Source: Salinicola rhizosphaerae (GTDB lineage: Bacteria > Pseudomonadota > Gammaproteobacteria > Pseudomonadales > Halomonadaceae). From it: DNA of 64,000 bases. Under the pieces are notes generated by a model. The model ran no database searches, was not told the origin of the DNA, and was given only the letters and a program-made list of their open reading frames with translations. A program made the translations under genes and the position numbers. Positions 9,643-18,639 of this stretch are shown piece after piece. Location of the stretch: contig NZ_BMZI01000008.1 of assembly GCF_014652715.1 (NCBI RefSeq), positions 53,281 through 117,280 on the forward strand. The letters run 5' to 3'. Each line of letters starts with the position of its first letter. Within the stretch, counting starts at the first letter, position 1.

Positions 9643-9689
9643 TCACCAAAGACAGTCGCCGGAAGACACTCGCCGCCAAAGGAAATCAC

Positions 9690-10643
9690 GTGCCAGGGAA
9701 GGCCACCACGCTAGACGATTCACCCCTCGCGCCAGCCAGCCGCGGCGTACGGCTGGCCTCCATGGGCATCCTTCTTGCCGGCGGGCTCTGGGGCTTCTAC
9801 TGGCTGCCGGTTCGCGAACTCGAGCAACACCACCTCGGCGGCGTGTTCGGCTCGCTGATCATCGCCGTCACGGCATGCCTGCTGCTGTTGCCCTGGGCTT
9901 GGCACTATCGCCATCGCCTGCGCCGGGCCTCGGCCAAGGGACTGGTCTCCGTGGCCCTCGGCGGCGCCGCTTTCATGCTCTACTCCATTGCGCTGGTCTA
10001 CGGTCAGGTCGCGGTGGTCATTCTGCTGTTCTATCTCACGCCGGTGTGGAGCACGCTGATCGAGCGGTTCTGGTGGCGCTGGCCGCTGACCGGCCGCCGA
10101 ATGGCAGTCATCGCGCTGGGGCTCGGCGGGCTGGGGCTGGTCATGAGCGGCAACGGTTCGCCGCTACCGCAAGGGCCGGGAGACTGGCTTGGCCTCGCTT
10201 CCGGCGCCCTCTGGGCCATCGCGTCCAGCGGCATGCGGGAGCACAACACGCTCGGCCCCGGCGAAGGGAGTTTCCTGTTTGCCATCGGCGCCGTGATCGC
10301 CGCCCTGCTGCTGATGCCGGCACTGTCTCCGGAACTGATAGTGCCCGACCTGCTGGTCAAGCGGCTCTCGATAATCGACGCGCCGTGGACTGCCGCCGGC
10401 TGGGCACTCGCCGCCGCGGGCGTATGGTGGGCCGCTTCGCTCGCGATCGTGGTCTGGGCAGCCGGCCATCTCGCCCCGGCCCGCCTCGGCATCCTGATGA
10501 TGAGCGAGGTCCTCGTCGGCGTCTTTTCCGCCGCCCTTTTCGCCGGCGAACCGCTTGCCATGATCCAGATCATCGGAGCGGCGTTGGTCATCACTGCCGC
10601 CGTGATGGAGGTGATACCAACACCACGCACGGCAACGGGCTGA
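9690..10643 (+). CDS. EamA/DMT-family transporter
   Basis: Inner-membrane permease of the drug/metabolite transporter superfamily, 317 residues with about ten hydrophobic segments arranged as two EamA halves (roughly residues 22-150 and 165-305). Such proteins export amino acids, purines or other metabolites; nothing here fixes the substrate. The start is GTG at 9690, preceded by AAAGGAA at a good distance. It lies 47 nt after pgk and may be read through from it. Between its end and the tRNA-Ser terminator I see no gene. Confidence 0.85.
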   Translation: MPGKATTLDDSPLAPASRGVRLASMGILLAGGLWGFYWLPVRELEQHHLGGVFGSLIIAVTACLLLLPWAWHYRHRLRRASAKGLVSVALGGAAFMLYSIALVYGQVAVVILLFYLTPVWSTLIERFWWRWPLTGRRMAVIALGLGGLGLVMSGNGSPLPQGPGDWLGLASGALWAIASSGMREHNTLGPGEGSFLFAIGAVIAALLLMPALSPELIVPDLLVKRLSIIDAPWTAAGWALAAAGVWWAASLAIVVWAAGHLAPARLGILMMSEVLVGVFSAALFAGEPLAMIQIIGAALVITAAVMEVIPTPRTATG

Positions 10644-10757
10644 GAAACGCCCCCGGCCGCGGAAATCGAGGCCGAAGGCGAGCACAAGCAACCGCCAGGA
10701 CCGGGTTTTGTCGCCGCCGGTGGCCTACCGGAAGCCCACCAGGGGACGAGCGGACAC

Positions 10758-10785
10758 AAAAAAACCGGCTGCGATGAGCCGGTTT
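10758..10785 (-). terminator. Intrinsic terminator of tRNA-Ser
   Basis: 9-bp arms AAACCGGCT / AGCCGGTTT (10762-10770 and 10777-10785) with a 6-nt loop; on the minus strand the hairpin runs into a T-tract reading through 10758. It lies 9 nt after the encoded CCA end of tRNA-Ser. Confidence 0.85.
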
Positions 10786-10794
10786 CTTCATGTT

Positions 10795-10884
10795 TGGCGG
10801 AGAGGGAGGGATTTGAACCCTCGATACCCGCGAAGGTATGCCGCATTTCGAGTGCGGTGCATTCGACCGCTCTGCCACCTCTCC
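10795..10884 (-). tRNA. tRNA-Ser (anticodon CGA), CCA encoded
   Basis: Ninety-nucleotide tRNA on the minus strand. It has acceptor stem GGAGAGG/CCTCTCC, a T arm GAGGG-TTCAAAT-CCCTC, the long variable arm typical of class II tRNAs, and an anticodon loop CTCGAAA flanked by CCGCA/TGCGG, giving anticodon CGA, which reads UCG serine codons. The 3' CCA is encoded. It is followed by a T-rich terminator and preceded by an extended -10-like promoter. Confidence 0.97.
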
Positions 10885-10945
10885 GAATCGCTTCGGCTCA
10901 TCGTCGCCGGTCGAGTAACGCGGCGGAGCCTCATCGAGGGGGCGC

Positions 10946-10951
10946 ATCATA
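10946..10951 (-). promoter_or_regulatory. Candidate -10 element for tRNA-Ser
   Basis: On the minus strand TATGAT (five of six to consensus) is preceded by TGT, forming an extended -10, and followed by a GC-rich discriminator typical of stringently controlled stable-RNA promoters. It lies about 60 nt before the tRNA 5' end. The -35 is weak. Confidence 0.4.
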
Positions 10952-11038
10952 ACAGAAAAACCGGTCCGCATGTGAAGCCTTCGTGACTCGCCTCGATGCC
11001 CTCGACATCCGCCTCGCGGACGCTGGGCATCTCGGCGC

Positions 11039-11773
11039 TCAGGGCGCCTCCTGCGCCTCTGACTGACCGCTTTCGAGCAGGCCGCGCTTGACCTCGCCTT
11101 CGCGCTTCATGCGCGCCAGAAATCGCTCGACGTAATCGGCCGCGGCCGCGTAAGCCTTGGGGATCGCCATGCACTGCTCGATGGTGGTGAACTGTCCGGG
11201 CAGCACGCGGAAGTCGGCATGCTCGCTGGCGTATCGTTCCAGCGGCTGGCGCACGCCCGCCGCGGCATCCAGGCGCTCCTCCACGAACAGTTTGATCGCC
11301 GCGGCAGAGGTCGGCGCCCGCTTCAGCGTGGCATGGCAAAGCTCGCGCGAGAGAAAGAGGTCATAGGCAGCGCCCTGCCCGACGGCGATAGTCACACCTT
11401 CGGCATCCAGTTCGCCGATATGATGGAACGGCGAATCCCGACGGACCAGATAAGTGCCTTCGATGATCACGTAGGGTTCGGTGAAGCGGACTTTTTCCGC
11501 GCGAATCGGGTCTCGCGCCAGGAACCCCAATCGCCAGCCGGCCTCGTCGACCGCCTTGAACGCCTCGCCGGCGGCGTCGAACGTCACGAAGTCGAGCTCC
11601 ACCTCGAGCTCGGCCGCCAGCGACCGCGCCAGAAGTGCGGAAACGCCGACCGGCTGACCCTCCTTGCCGCGCTGAGCCAGCACCGGATTGCCGTAGTTGA
11701 TGGCCACGCGCAGCTCGCCGTGCGGCGCGAGCTGTTCGCGTACAAAGGCTATTTCTCCGCTTTCGCTCGTCAT
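11039..11773 (-). CDS. Type II periplasmic-binding-fold protein without signal peptide (SBP_bac_3 family)
   Basis: The 244-residue product has the fold of amino-acid ABC-transporter binding proteins. It shows GELRVAINYGNPVLAQ at the first strand, the internal block FLARDPIRAEKVRFTEPYV (usual form: TxxRxxxxxFSxPY) and a second-lobe GVTIAVGQGAAYD. There is no signal peptide from the start at 11773, which is chosen because AAGGAG lies 8 nt upstream. A longer frame to 11878 adds an Arg/Gly-rich tail and no signal sequence either. No permease or ATPase gene is adjacent. It may be a cytoplasmic sensor or enzyme-like relative; function is unknown. Just upstream is a short repeat of CCTTGCGCTGCC (11783 and 11813). 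Confidence 0.75.
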   Translation of the reverse strand: MTSESGEIAFVREQLAPHGELRVAINYGNPVLAQRGKEGQPVGVSALLARSLAAELEVELDFVTFDAAGEAFKAVDEAGWRLGFLARDPIRAEKVRFTEPYVIIEGTYLVRRDSPFHHIGELDAEGVTIAVGQGAAYDLFLSRELCHATLKRAPTSAAAIKLFVEERLDAAAGVRQPLERYASEHADFRVLPGQFTTIEQCMAIPKAYAAAADYVERFLARMKREGEVKRGLLESGQSEAQEAP

Positions 11774-12062
11774 ACCGACTCTCCTTGCGCTGCCTTGCCT
11801 CGCGCCGCCTTGCCTTGCGCTGCCGCCGTGCGGTCTCCCGTTGATAACGTCTCGAACTCTTCGCAGCGGCATCCTCACGCAACGCCGAGACCACCCGGGA
11901 ATCGTTGCCAGCGCTTTATCAAGGTAGCCGCTGCACGCACGCGGTGTTAGACCGCAAAGGTCTTAGCCCATCGCCGACAGACCGATCGCGTGCCCAGACG
12001 CGAGAAGCCCCCGCCGAAGCGAGGGCCGTCCACTGCTGCCAGCGCATCACGCCATCCCGGTA

Positions 12063-13577
12063 TTAGGGCGCCTTGGCCGCCGGCAGGAATTTCGCCTTGA
12101 GCTTGCCAGCGACCAGCGGCAGGAAAGCGACCAGCGCGGCGGCGACCCAGAGCCCGATGGAGAGTCCCGACTGCCACAGGATCGCGGCATCCCCGCCGCT
12201 GATCGAGAGCGCTCGACGCAGATTCTCCTCCATCAACCCGCCCAGCACGAAGCCGAGTACCACCGGCGCCAGCGAGAAACCGAATTTGCGCAGCAGATAG
12301 CCGAACACGCCGATGACCAGCATCAGGTAGATCGCCATCAGATCCGAATGGAGCTGGTAGACGCCGACGAAGGCGAGAATCGCGACGCTCGGCACCAGAA
12401 GCCAGCGCGGCACCTGCAGCACCCGGGCAAAGACGCCGGCCAGCGGCAGATTGAGCAGCAGCAGCATCACGTTGCCGATGTAGAGCGAGGCGATCAGACC
12501 GCCGACCACCACTGGCTGCTCGCGAAACATCATCGGGCCCGGATTGATGTTGTAGAGCATCAGCGCGCCAAGAAGGATCGCGGTCGTGCCGGAGCCGGGA
12601 ATCCCGAGCGTCAGCATGGGCACGAACGACCCCGCCGCCGAGGCGTTGTTGGCCGCTTCCGGCGCCGCCAGACCGCGCATGTTGCCGGTGCCGAAGCTGT
12701 TGTCATGATCGCTGATACGCTTCTCCGTGGTATAGGCCACCGCACTCGCCACCGAGGCGCCGGTTCCCGGCAGGATACCGATGACGAAGCCAATCACGCT
12801 GGAGCGTAGAATCGCCCACTTGCAGTGGAGCACTTCGCTTAGCTTGACCATGACGCGGCCGATCGGCGCCATCTCGCCGTCCTGATCGTGACGGAAGGCG
12901 TGCTCGAGCATCAGCAGAATCTCGCTGACCGCGAACAGCCCGATGATCATGACGACGAAATCGATACCGTCGTAGAGCTCGGGCATGTCGAATGTGAAAC
13001 GCAGGACACCGGTGCCGGAGTCGACGCCCACGGTAGAGATCAGCACGCCCAGCACAGCGCCGATCAGCGTCTTGAGCGGGTCCTTGCCCATCATTGCGGA
13101 CATCGACGCGAAGGCGAAGATCATCAGCGCGAAGAACTCGGCGGGGCCGAATTTCACCGCGACGATCGCCAGCAGCGGCGCGAACAGCGTCAGGCCGAGG
13201 ATGGCAACGGTCGCACCGATGAACGAGCTGACGGCCGAGAGCCCCAGCGCCGGCCCGGCAAGCCCCTTCTTGGCCAGCGGGTGGCCGTCGAGCGTGGTCA
13301 TCACCGCGCCGGCATCGCCCGGCACGTTGAGCAGAATGCTCGACATGCGTCCGCCATATTCGGACCCGGTATAGATGCCGGCGAGCAGGATCAGCGAGGA
13401 TTCGGCCGGCAGCCCCAACGTATAGGCCAGCGGCATCAGGATGGCGATGCCGTTGATCGGGCCGATGCCGGGCAGCGCACCGAACAGCGTACCCAGCAAC
13501 GCGCCCAGGAACGCCAGGCCGAGATTGAGCGGCGTCAGCGCGACGCCGAAGCCTTGAATCAGAAAATCGAACATCAA
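12063..13577 (-). CDS. tctA: Tripartite tricarboxylate transporter large permease TctA
   Basis: Large membrane subunit of the second Tct system, 504 residues with 11-12 hydrophobic segments. It has the conserved [16 protein letters not shown] block near residue 35, [11 protein letters not shown] near 82 and the second-half [14 protein letters not shown]. The start overlaps the tctB stop (ATGA). Together with tctB and tctC and the divergent tctDE genes this is the complete Tct locus, as in Salmonella citrate uptake and the Bordetella bct genes. The tctB-tctA overlap and absence of any intergenic hairpin contrast with the first Tct operon. Substrate is likely a di- or tricarboxylate, not determined. 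Confidence 0.95.
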   Translation of the reverse strand: MMFDFLIQGFGVALTPLNLGLAFLGALLGTLFGALPGIGPINGIAILMPLAYTLGLPAESSLILLAGIYTGSEYGGRMSSILLNVPGDAGAVMTTLDGHPLAKKGLAGPALGLSAVSSFIGATVAILGLTLFAPLLAIVAVKFGPAEFFALMIFAFASMSAMMGKDPLKTLIGAVLGVLISTVGVDSGTGVLRFTFDMPELYDGIDFVVMIIGLFAVSEILLMLEHAFRHDQDGEMAPIGRVMVKLSEVLHCKWAILRSSVIGFVIGILPGTGASVASAVAYTTEKRISDHDNSFGTGNMRGLAAPEAANNASAAGSFVPMLTLGIPGSGTTAILLGALMLYNINPGPMMFREQPVVVGGLIASLYIGNVMLLLLNLPLAGVFARVLQVPRWLLVPSVAILAFVGVYQLHSDLMAIYLMLVIGVFGYLLRKFGFSLAPVVLGFVLGGLMEENLRRALSISGGDAAILWQSGLSIGLWVAAALVAFLPLVAGKLKAKFLPAAKAP

Positions 13578-14032
13578 TTGGCTCCCAGCAACGGCTCGAT
13601 CCAGCTACCGGTCGGCAGCGAGATTCCCAGGGCGTAGGTGAACAGCAGGTAACTGCCGGCGGCGAGCAGCACACCGCCGATCAGCGCCTTGAGCGGCGTC
13701 GCACCGAACAGCCAGGCGATCGCCACACTGACGATTGCCGTGGTCGCCAGAAAGCCGAGATCGACGAACAGCGCGGCATAGACGAACAGCAACACCAGCG
13801 TGAACAGCAGACGCAGCAACAGCGCCCCGCTCGGCCACTGACCGCTCGGCCCCGGGCGCACGAACAGCACCACCGCCAGAATCGCCAGGAGTGCCGAAAG
13901 AATCAGCGGAAACGCCTTCGGCCCTACCGGGTCGTAGCTGAACGGCACGTCGAGATGCCAGGCCTGGACGGCGATGAACGCCGCCAGACCGAGCAACAGA
14001 AGACTCAAGATTCGGTCGGCGGCTAGATTCAT
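13574..14032 (-). CDS. tctB: Tripartite tricarboxylate transporter small permease TctB
   Basis: Four-helix small subunit of the second Tct transporter, 152 residues, hydrophobic segments at about 9-22, 38-56, 72-95 and 118-140. It overlaps tctC upstream and tctA downstream by 4 nt each, so the three proteins are probably made in a coupled manner. TctB proteins are poorly conserved; the call rests on topology and synteny. Confidence 0.9.
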   Translation of the reverse strand: MNLAADRILSLLLLGLAAFIAVQAWHLDVPFSYDPVGPKAFPLILSALLAILAVVLFVRPGPSGQWPSGALLLRLLFTLVLLFVYAALFVDLGFLATTAIVSVAIAWLFGATPLKALIGGVLLAAGSYLLFTYALGISLPTGSWIEPLLGAN

Positions 14033-15018
14033 TGGGTCAGACCCACGTCCTTGGCCAGCTGGGTGAAATCGGCAACCTGCTGGGTCACGTACTGGTGGAA
14101 GTCGTCACCGAATTTCGACATCGGAAACAGCCCACGACCTTCACGCAGCTTGGCGAAGCTCTCGGTCTCGCTGAGCTGCTCGAGACGATCCGCCCACTTC
14201 TGATACTCCGCGTCAGAGACGTTCGGCCCCATGTAGTAGCCACGCCAGATCGGCCACTCGACGTCGTAACCCTGCTCTTTCGCCGTGGGAATGTCGGCAT
14301 AGGGCCCGCCCATGCGTTCTTCGGAGAGGGCCGCCAGGATGCGGATCTCGCCGCTGTCGAGCTGCGGTTTGAGCTCGGCCAGATCGCCGGTGAAAACCTG
14401 AATGTGCTCGCCGAGCAGCGCAGCCAGGGCCTCGCCGCCCCCCTCGAAGGAGACATAGCGCAGCTTGCGCGGGTCGACATCGTCAGCCTTGGCCATCAGC
14501 GCGGCTTTCATCCAGTCCTGACTGCCGATAGTGCCGCCCGCGCCGATCACCACGCTGGAAGGGTTCTGCTTCATCGCCTTCATCAGCTCGTCGAGGTTCT
14601 GCCACGGCGCGTCCTTGCGTACCACGATCGCGCCGTAGTCGACCCCCAGCGCGCCAAGCCAGCGCACGTCATCGACCTTGTGCTGCTGGCCGAACTTGCC
14701 CAGTGCCAGGTTGAGCGCCGCACCGGTACTGGCCGCCACGATGAGGTTGGGATCGTCGTCACGCACGCCCGTCACGTGGTTGTAGGCGACGGCACCGATG
14801 CCACCCGGCATGTAGCTGACCATCATCGGCTCATCGATCAGCTTGGCGTCCTGCAGGCCATTGGCGGCCAGTCGGCAGGTCAGATCGTAACCGCCGCCCG
14901 GTTTGGCCGGGGCGATACATTCCGGCGGCTTGGCCTGGGCCTGAACGGCGCCGGTGAGCAGCGCGCCGCCAGTCACGGCGGCGACCAGCCAGCGGCGGAG
15001 AGAGATAGATTTCGGCAT
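14029..15018 (-). CDS. tctC: Tripartite tricarboxylate transporter substrate-binding protein TctC
   Basis: Periplasmic receptor of the second Tct system, 329 residues with a Sec signal peptide (MPKSISLRRWL.., cleavage after VQAQA around residue 28). The early APAKPGGGYDLTCR segment (about 36-49) is the typical TctC carboxylate-binding glycine loop, and PGGIGAVAYNHV near 71 is the second family block. First gene of tctCBA, divergent from tctDE. The 226-bp region in front of it carries a tandem 11-bp repeat and a 12-bp palindrome that are good candidates for TctD control. Confidence 0.93.
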   Translation of the reverse strand: MPKSISLRRWLVAAVTGGALLTGAVQAQAKPPECIAPAKPGGGYDLTCRLAANGLQDAKLIDEPMMVSYMPGGIGAVAYNHVTGVRDDDPNLIVAASTGAALNLALGKFGQQHKVDDVRWLGALGVDYGAIVVRKDAPWQNLDELMKAMKQNPSSVVIGAGGTIGSQDWMKAALMAKADDVDPRKLRYVSFEGGGEALAALLGEHIQVFTGDLAELKPQLDSGEIRILAALSEERMGGPYADIPTAKEQGYDVEWPIWRGYYMGPNVSDAEYQKWADRLEQLSETESFAKLREGRGLFPMSKFGDDFHQYVTQQVADFTQLAKDVGLTQ

Positions 15019-15109
15019 GCTCTGCGTCTCCTGGGTTGTTATGCTCGCAAACCTGATCGCGGCTACCGGACTGACGCCGGTTCGAGCCGCATCGTGGCGA
15101 TGCTAGAGC

Positions 15110-15131
15110 GCCAACCTGTCGCCAACCTGTC
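15110..15131. promoter_or_regulatory. Tandem 11-bp direct repeat between tctC and tctD (candidate TctD site)
   Basis: GCCAACCTGTC occurs twice with no spacer (15110-15120 and 15121-15131). OmpR-family regulators such as TctD bind head-to-tail half-sites about 10-11 bp apart, so this fits their geometry. It lies about 92 bp upstream of the tctC start in the divergent tctC/tctD region. Function is an inference. Confidence 0.4.
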
Positions 15132-15144
15132 ATCTAGTCCTTTG

Positions 15145-15156
15145 GTCTTATAAGAC
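15145..15156. promoter_or_regulatory. 12-bp palindrome GTCTTATAAGAC between tctC and tctD
   Basis: Perfect palindrome in the divergent intergenic region, 14 bp from the 11-bp tandem repeat. The AT-rich centre (TTATAA) could double as a -10 region on either strand. Seen directly; role inferred. Confidence 0.35.
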
Positions 15157-15244
15157 ATTGGTCGTAGAGCCCGCGCCCGACTACCGCATCCGGCGGCCGT
15201 CAATCGGCTCGGTCCCACATAATGACCCTGCTCGAGGTTTCGAC

Positions 15245-15949
15245 ATGCACCTGCTGGTGATCGAAGACGATCCGCTGCTTTCGCGCTCGCTCTCCCAGGC
15301 GATGTCGCGCCACGGCTATACCGTCGATGCCTTCTCGAGACTCGACCAGGCCAACGGCGCGCTGAAACAGAGCCGCTTCGATCTGGTACTGCTGGATCTC
15401 GGCCTGCCGGATGGCGACGGTCTGTCCCTGCTGGCGACCCTTCGCGACCGACACGACGCCACGCCGGTGCTGATTCTGACCGCGCGCGACGCGCTGGAGG
15501 ACCGCGTGCGCGGATTGGATCTCGGCGCCGACGACTATCTCGCCAAGCCGTTTTCGATCACCGAGCTGGAAGCTCGCGTGCGCGCCCTGCTCCGGCGCAG
15601 TCAGCAAAGGCTCGATAACAGCCTGCGCTTCGGGCCCCTCGTCCTCGACACCGGCTCGACCAGCGCCTGGCTCGCAGGGTCGCCGCTCGACCTGCCGCGA
15701 CGTGAGTTCAGCCTGCTCGAGGCACTGATGCTGAGCACTGGCCGTATCGTGCCCCGCGAAACGCTCGAGGGCCGCCTGTTCGGTTTCGAGGCCGTGGGCG
15801 CCAATGCGCTCGACGTCTACGTCAGCCGTCTGCGCAAGCGGCTCGCCGGCAGCGGACTCGCCATCCGCACACTGCGCGGCCTGGGCTATCGTCTCGAAGA
15901 GACGCGAGAACAGCGCGCCGCAGGGCATGAAGAGGCAACCCGCAAGTGA
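15245..15949 (+). CDS. tctD: OmpR-family response regulator, TctD-like
   Basis: Transcription regulator of a two-component system, 234 residues. The N-terminal receiver domain has the acidic pair ED-D near residues 7-9, phospho-acceptor Asp51 in VLLDLGLPDGDG, and the conserved Lys in LAKPF. The C-terminal winged helix ends in the usual LRGLGYRL. Start at 15245 is set by the receiver-domain start (MHLLVIEDDP); an upstream in-frame GTG/ATG at 15158 would add 29 unrelated residues. Divergent from tctC and overlapping tctE, it is expected to activate tctCBA in response to the transported acid. Confidence 0.93.
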   Translation: MHLLVIEDDPLLSRSLSQAMSRHGYTVDAFSRLDQANGALKQSRFDLVLLDLGLPDGDGLSLLATLRDRHDATPVLILTARDALEDRVRGLDLGADDYLAKPFSITELEARVRALLRRSQQRLDNSLRFGPLVLDTGSTSAWLAGSPLDLPRREFSLLEALMLSTGRIVPRETLEGRLFGFEAVGANALDVYVSRLRKRLAGSGLAIRTLRGLGYRLEETREQRAAGHEEATRK

Positions 15950-17355
15950 TGCCGGCCCCGGTCTCGCTCAAGCGTCGCCTTACGCTGTGGCTGGTGATCA
16001 TCGTCGCCGGGCTGGGGACGCTCCTGCTGATCGAGGCCTGGACCAGCGCACGCAAGGCCGCGGATCGTGCCATGGACGGTCAGCTCGAGGCGGCCAGCCT
16101 GACCATCGCGGAGTCACTGCAGTGGCCCGACGGTACGCCGACGCTCGAAATACCCGCCTCGGCACTGCAGATTCTCGCCACGCGCTGGCAGGAGCGGGTG
16201 TTCTACTGGCTCCAGGCGGATAACGGTCGCATCATCACCCGCAACGCCGACCTGCCGATCACGCAAGTGATGGAGCAGCAGGCCCGATCCGGCCCCGTCT
16301 ATCGCGACGCCGAGTTCGAAGGCGCGCGGATTCGGCTGGCCGGACGCGAAGTCGACTCCGCCGGCTGGGATACCCAGGAGCCGGTCCAGCTATGGGTCGG
16401 CCACACCCGTCACGGCCGCGACGTGCTGGCGGGCGAACTGTTCGAGAAGAGCGCCACCCGATTCGTTGCCATGGTGATGATCACGGCCGCGCTGGTCACC
16501 ATCGCCATGCTCACCGCGCTGTCACCGCTCAAGGCGTTACGGCGGACGCTGCGGGCGCGTCGTGCCGATGACATCAGCCCGATCGAGCTCGGCGTGCCAC
16601 GCGAGATGCAGGAGCTGCTCGATACCCTCAACCGACTGTTCGCCGATCAGCGCGGCCAACGCGACATGCTGCTGCGCTTCATTGCCGATGCGTCCCACCA
16701 GCTCAAGACACCGCTGGCCGGCCTGCAAAGTACCAGCGAACTGGCGCTGGCGGTCGAAGACCCCGCCGAATGGCGTCGCGCGCTGACCGCCGTGCAGGCA
16801 AGCGCAGGGCGCACCAGCCGCCTGGCAGGCCAGATGCTGAGCCTGACTCGCCTCGACCACCTCGGCCCGACACACGAGCGCCGCCCGCTGGCGCTCGATC
16901 GGCTGCTGCGCGACATCGTTATCGAGTGGGCCGAACGCGAGGCCAGTCAGGCGCACGACCTGGGGCTTGCGATCGAGGCATCGACGCCGGTGTGGATCGA
17001 CGGCGAGGCCTGGGCGCTGGCCGAGCTGCTCCATAACTGGATCGACAATGCCTGCCGATATACCCCGCCCGGGAGCACGATCACGCTGAAGCTCGCGGCG
17101 ATCGGCGACGACGTGCGGCTGAGTATCGAAGACGATGGCCCGGGCGTGCCTGCCGATGCCGTCTCGCGTCTGACCCGGCCATTCGAGCGCGCGCAGCGTC
17201 AGGACACCGAAGGCTCCGGGCTGGGACTCGCCATTGCCGATTCAATCGCGCAGCGACACGGTACACGACTACGGATCGAGACATGCCAGCCTCGTGGCCT
17301 GCGTTTGTACATCGATCTTTCACGTAGTGCCTCACCCCCGGAGTCCGCGGCATGA
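15949..17355 (+). CDS. tctE: Sensor histidine kinase, TctE-like
   Basis: Inner-membrane sensor kinase, 468 residues. It has a membrane segment at about 11-29, a periplasmic domain of about 140 residues, a second membrane segment at about 172-190, a HAMP-like linker, a HisKA domain with His250 in DASHQLKTPL, and a HATPase domain with N box (LLHNWIDNACRY), G1 (DDGPGVP) and G2 (GSGLGLAI). The ATG at 15949 overlaps the tctD stop (TGATG); a GTG one codon earlier is equally possible. It overlaps the following binding-protein gene by 4 nt. Confidence 0.93.
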   Translation: MPAPVSLKRRLTLWLVIIVAGLGTLLLIEAWTSARKAADRAMDGQLEAASLTIAESLQWPDGTPTLEIPASALQILATRWQERVFYWLQADNGRIITRNADLPITQVMEQQARSGPVYRDAEFEGARIRLAGREVDSAGWDTQEPVQLWVGHTRHGRDVLAGELFEKSATRFVAMVMITAALVTIAMLTALSPLKALRRTLRARRADDISPIELGVPREMQELLDTLNRLFADQRGQRDMLLRFIADASHQLKTPLAGLQSTSELALAVEDPAEWRRALTAVQASAGRTSRLAGQMLSLTRLDHLGPTHERRPLALDRLLRDIVIEWAEREASQAHDLGLAIEASTPVWIDGEAWALAELLHNWIDNACRYTPPGSTITLKLAAIGDDVRLSIEDDGPGVPADAVSRLTRPFERAQRQDTEGSGLGLAIADSIAQRHGTRLRIETCQPRGLRLYIDLSRSASPPESAA

Positions 17356-18410
17356 AGCATCGATCACCACCCCGTTTCCGCCTGGTGACCTGGCTGCTGG
17401 TCGGACTCTCTGTCGGCCTGATGGCGAGTTCGGCGGCGCGGGCCGCAACGCCGCTGATCATCGAAGCCGCGCTGGACCGCGACGTCTTCGAGCCGGTGCT
17501 CGAGGCGTTCGCCGCGGAGAATCCCCGGATCGAGCTCGACTATCGCGACCGCTCGACGCTGACCGTGGATCAGCGCGCCCGCGACACTCGCGATCCGCCG
17601 GACGTGGTGATCAGCTCGGCCATGCCCTGGCAGATGGCGCTGAGCAACGAGGGAGTGGCACAGCCGCTCGACGCCCCGGAAGCGGATCAGTGGCCAGCGT
17701 GGGCGAAGTGGCGAGACGAGGTCTTCGGTTTTACCTTCGAGCCCATCGTGATGGCGTATCGACTGGAACTCGCTTCGCACATGCCGCCACCGGAGACGCA
17801 CCGCGACCTGCTCCAACTGCTTACCGACTACCGCGAGTGGCTTGATGGGCGTGTGGTGGGCTACTCCCCGCGTGACAGCGGCGTCGGCTATACGCTCTAT
17901 CAGCAGGATGCGCGCTATACACCGCGAGTCTGGGATCTGGTCGCGGCCATGGGCGCGGCCGACGTGCATCTCGAGAAGACCACCCGAAAGATGCTCGAAG
18001 GGTTGAGCGATGGGCGCTATTGGCTCGGTTACAACCTGCTCGGCTCCTACGCCATGGTCTGGGCGCAGACGCATCCCGACATCATCGTGCAGGTGCCCAA
18101 CGACTATTCGCTGGTGCTGATGCGCATGGCGTTCGTGCATCGCGACGCCCCGCATCCCGAAGCCGCGAAGCGCTTCGTCGCGTTTCTGCTGAGCCGTCGC
18201 GGACAGCACATTCTTGCCGGGCAGACGCCGCTGTTCAGCGTGCGCGATGACGTCGTCGGCCCTTACACCGCACAGCGACTGCGCGATCAAGTCGGCGATC
18301 ACCTCTACCCGATTCCGATCAACGCCTCGCTGCTCGCCTTCGTCGATGCGCTGCGACGCCAGGCGTTCCTGCGCCGCTGGGACCGTGAACTGCATATCCT
18401 GACGGAGTGA
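17352..18410 (+). CDS. Periplasmic binding protein coupled to tctDE (ABC/Fe-type SBP fold)
   Basis: Secreted binding protein, 352 residues, with an N-terminal signal peptide (Arg-rich start, hydrophobic core about 11-26, cleavage after ARA at about 31). The fold is that of the iron(III)/polyamine type ABC receptors: ATPLIIEAALDRDVFEPVLEAF at the start and PDVVISSAMPWQMAL in the first lobe. No permease or ATPase gene accompanies it. Its ATG overlaps the tctE stop, so it is made together with the kinase. Inference: it may present the ligand to the TctE periplasmic domain, making a three-component sensor, rather than feed a transporter. Confidence 0.85.
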   Translation: MKHRSPPRFRLVTWLLVGLSVGLMASSAARAATPLIIEAALDRDVFEPVLEAFAAENPRIELDYRDRSTLTVDQRARDTRDPPDVVISSAMPWQMALSNEGVAQPLDAPEADQWPAWAKWRDEVFGFTFEPIVMAYRLELASHMPPPETHRDLLQLLTDYREWLDGRVVGYSPRDSGVGYTLYQQDARYTPRVWDLVAAMGAADVHLEKTTRKMLEGLSDGRYWLGYNLLGSYAMVWAQTHPDIIVQVPNDYSLVLMRMAFVHRDAPHPEAAKRFVAFLLSRRGQHILAGQTPLFSVRDDVVGPYTAQRLRDQVGDHLYPIPINASLLAFVDALRRQAFLRRWDRELHILTE

Positions 18411-18430
18411 ACGTGCCGACGGCATGACCT

Positions 18431-18464
18431 CACGTTTGCCCCCACGCTTGCCCCACACTTGCCC
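18431..18464. repeat. Short tandem repeat, three 11-12 bp units
   Basis: Units CACGTTTGCCCC, CACGCTTGCCC and CACACTTGCCCA follow one another immediately after the tctDE-linked binding-protein gene (stop at 18410) and about 175 bp before shiA. No hairpin forms. Function unknown. Confidence 0.6.
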
Positions 18465-18639
18465 ATTCGGATAGCGCTTTCGCAGAACACCGAAAACCGC
18501 GCGTCAACGCCGACCTGCCTCGGCGGCCGCAATCGCGTAGAATGCGCTCCCCGGTTTTGGACGTGGCACCAGCGGCCACGGTCTTGACCTTCACCATTCA
18601 TGTCATGGCACTACGCGTGCCGCCAAGCGGGAGAGCAGG

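Noticed and set aside
10795-10971. Genomic island inserted at tRNA-Ser
   Set aside because: No integrase, no duplicated tRNA 3' end found nearby and no change in base composition on either side.
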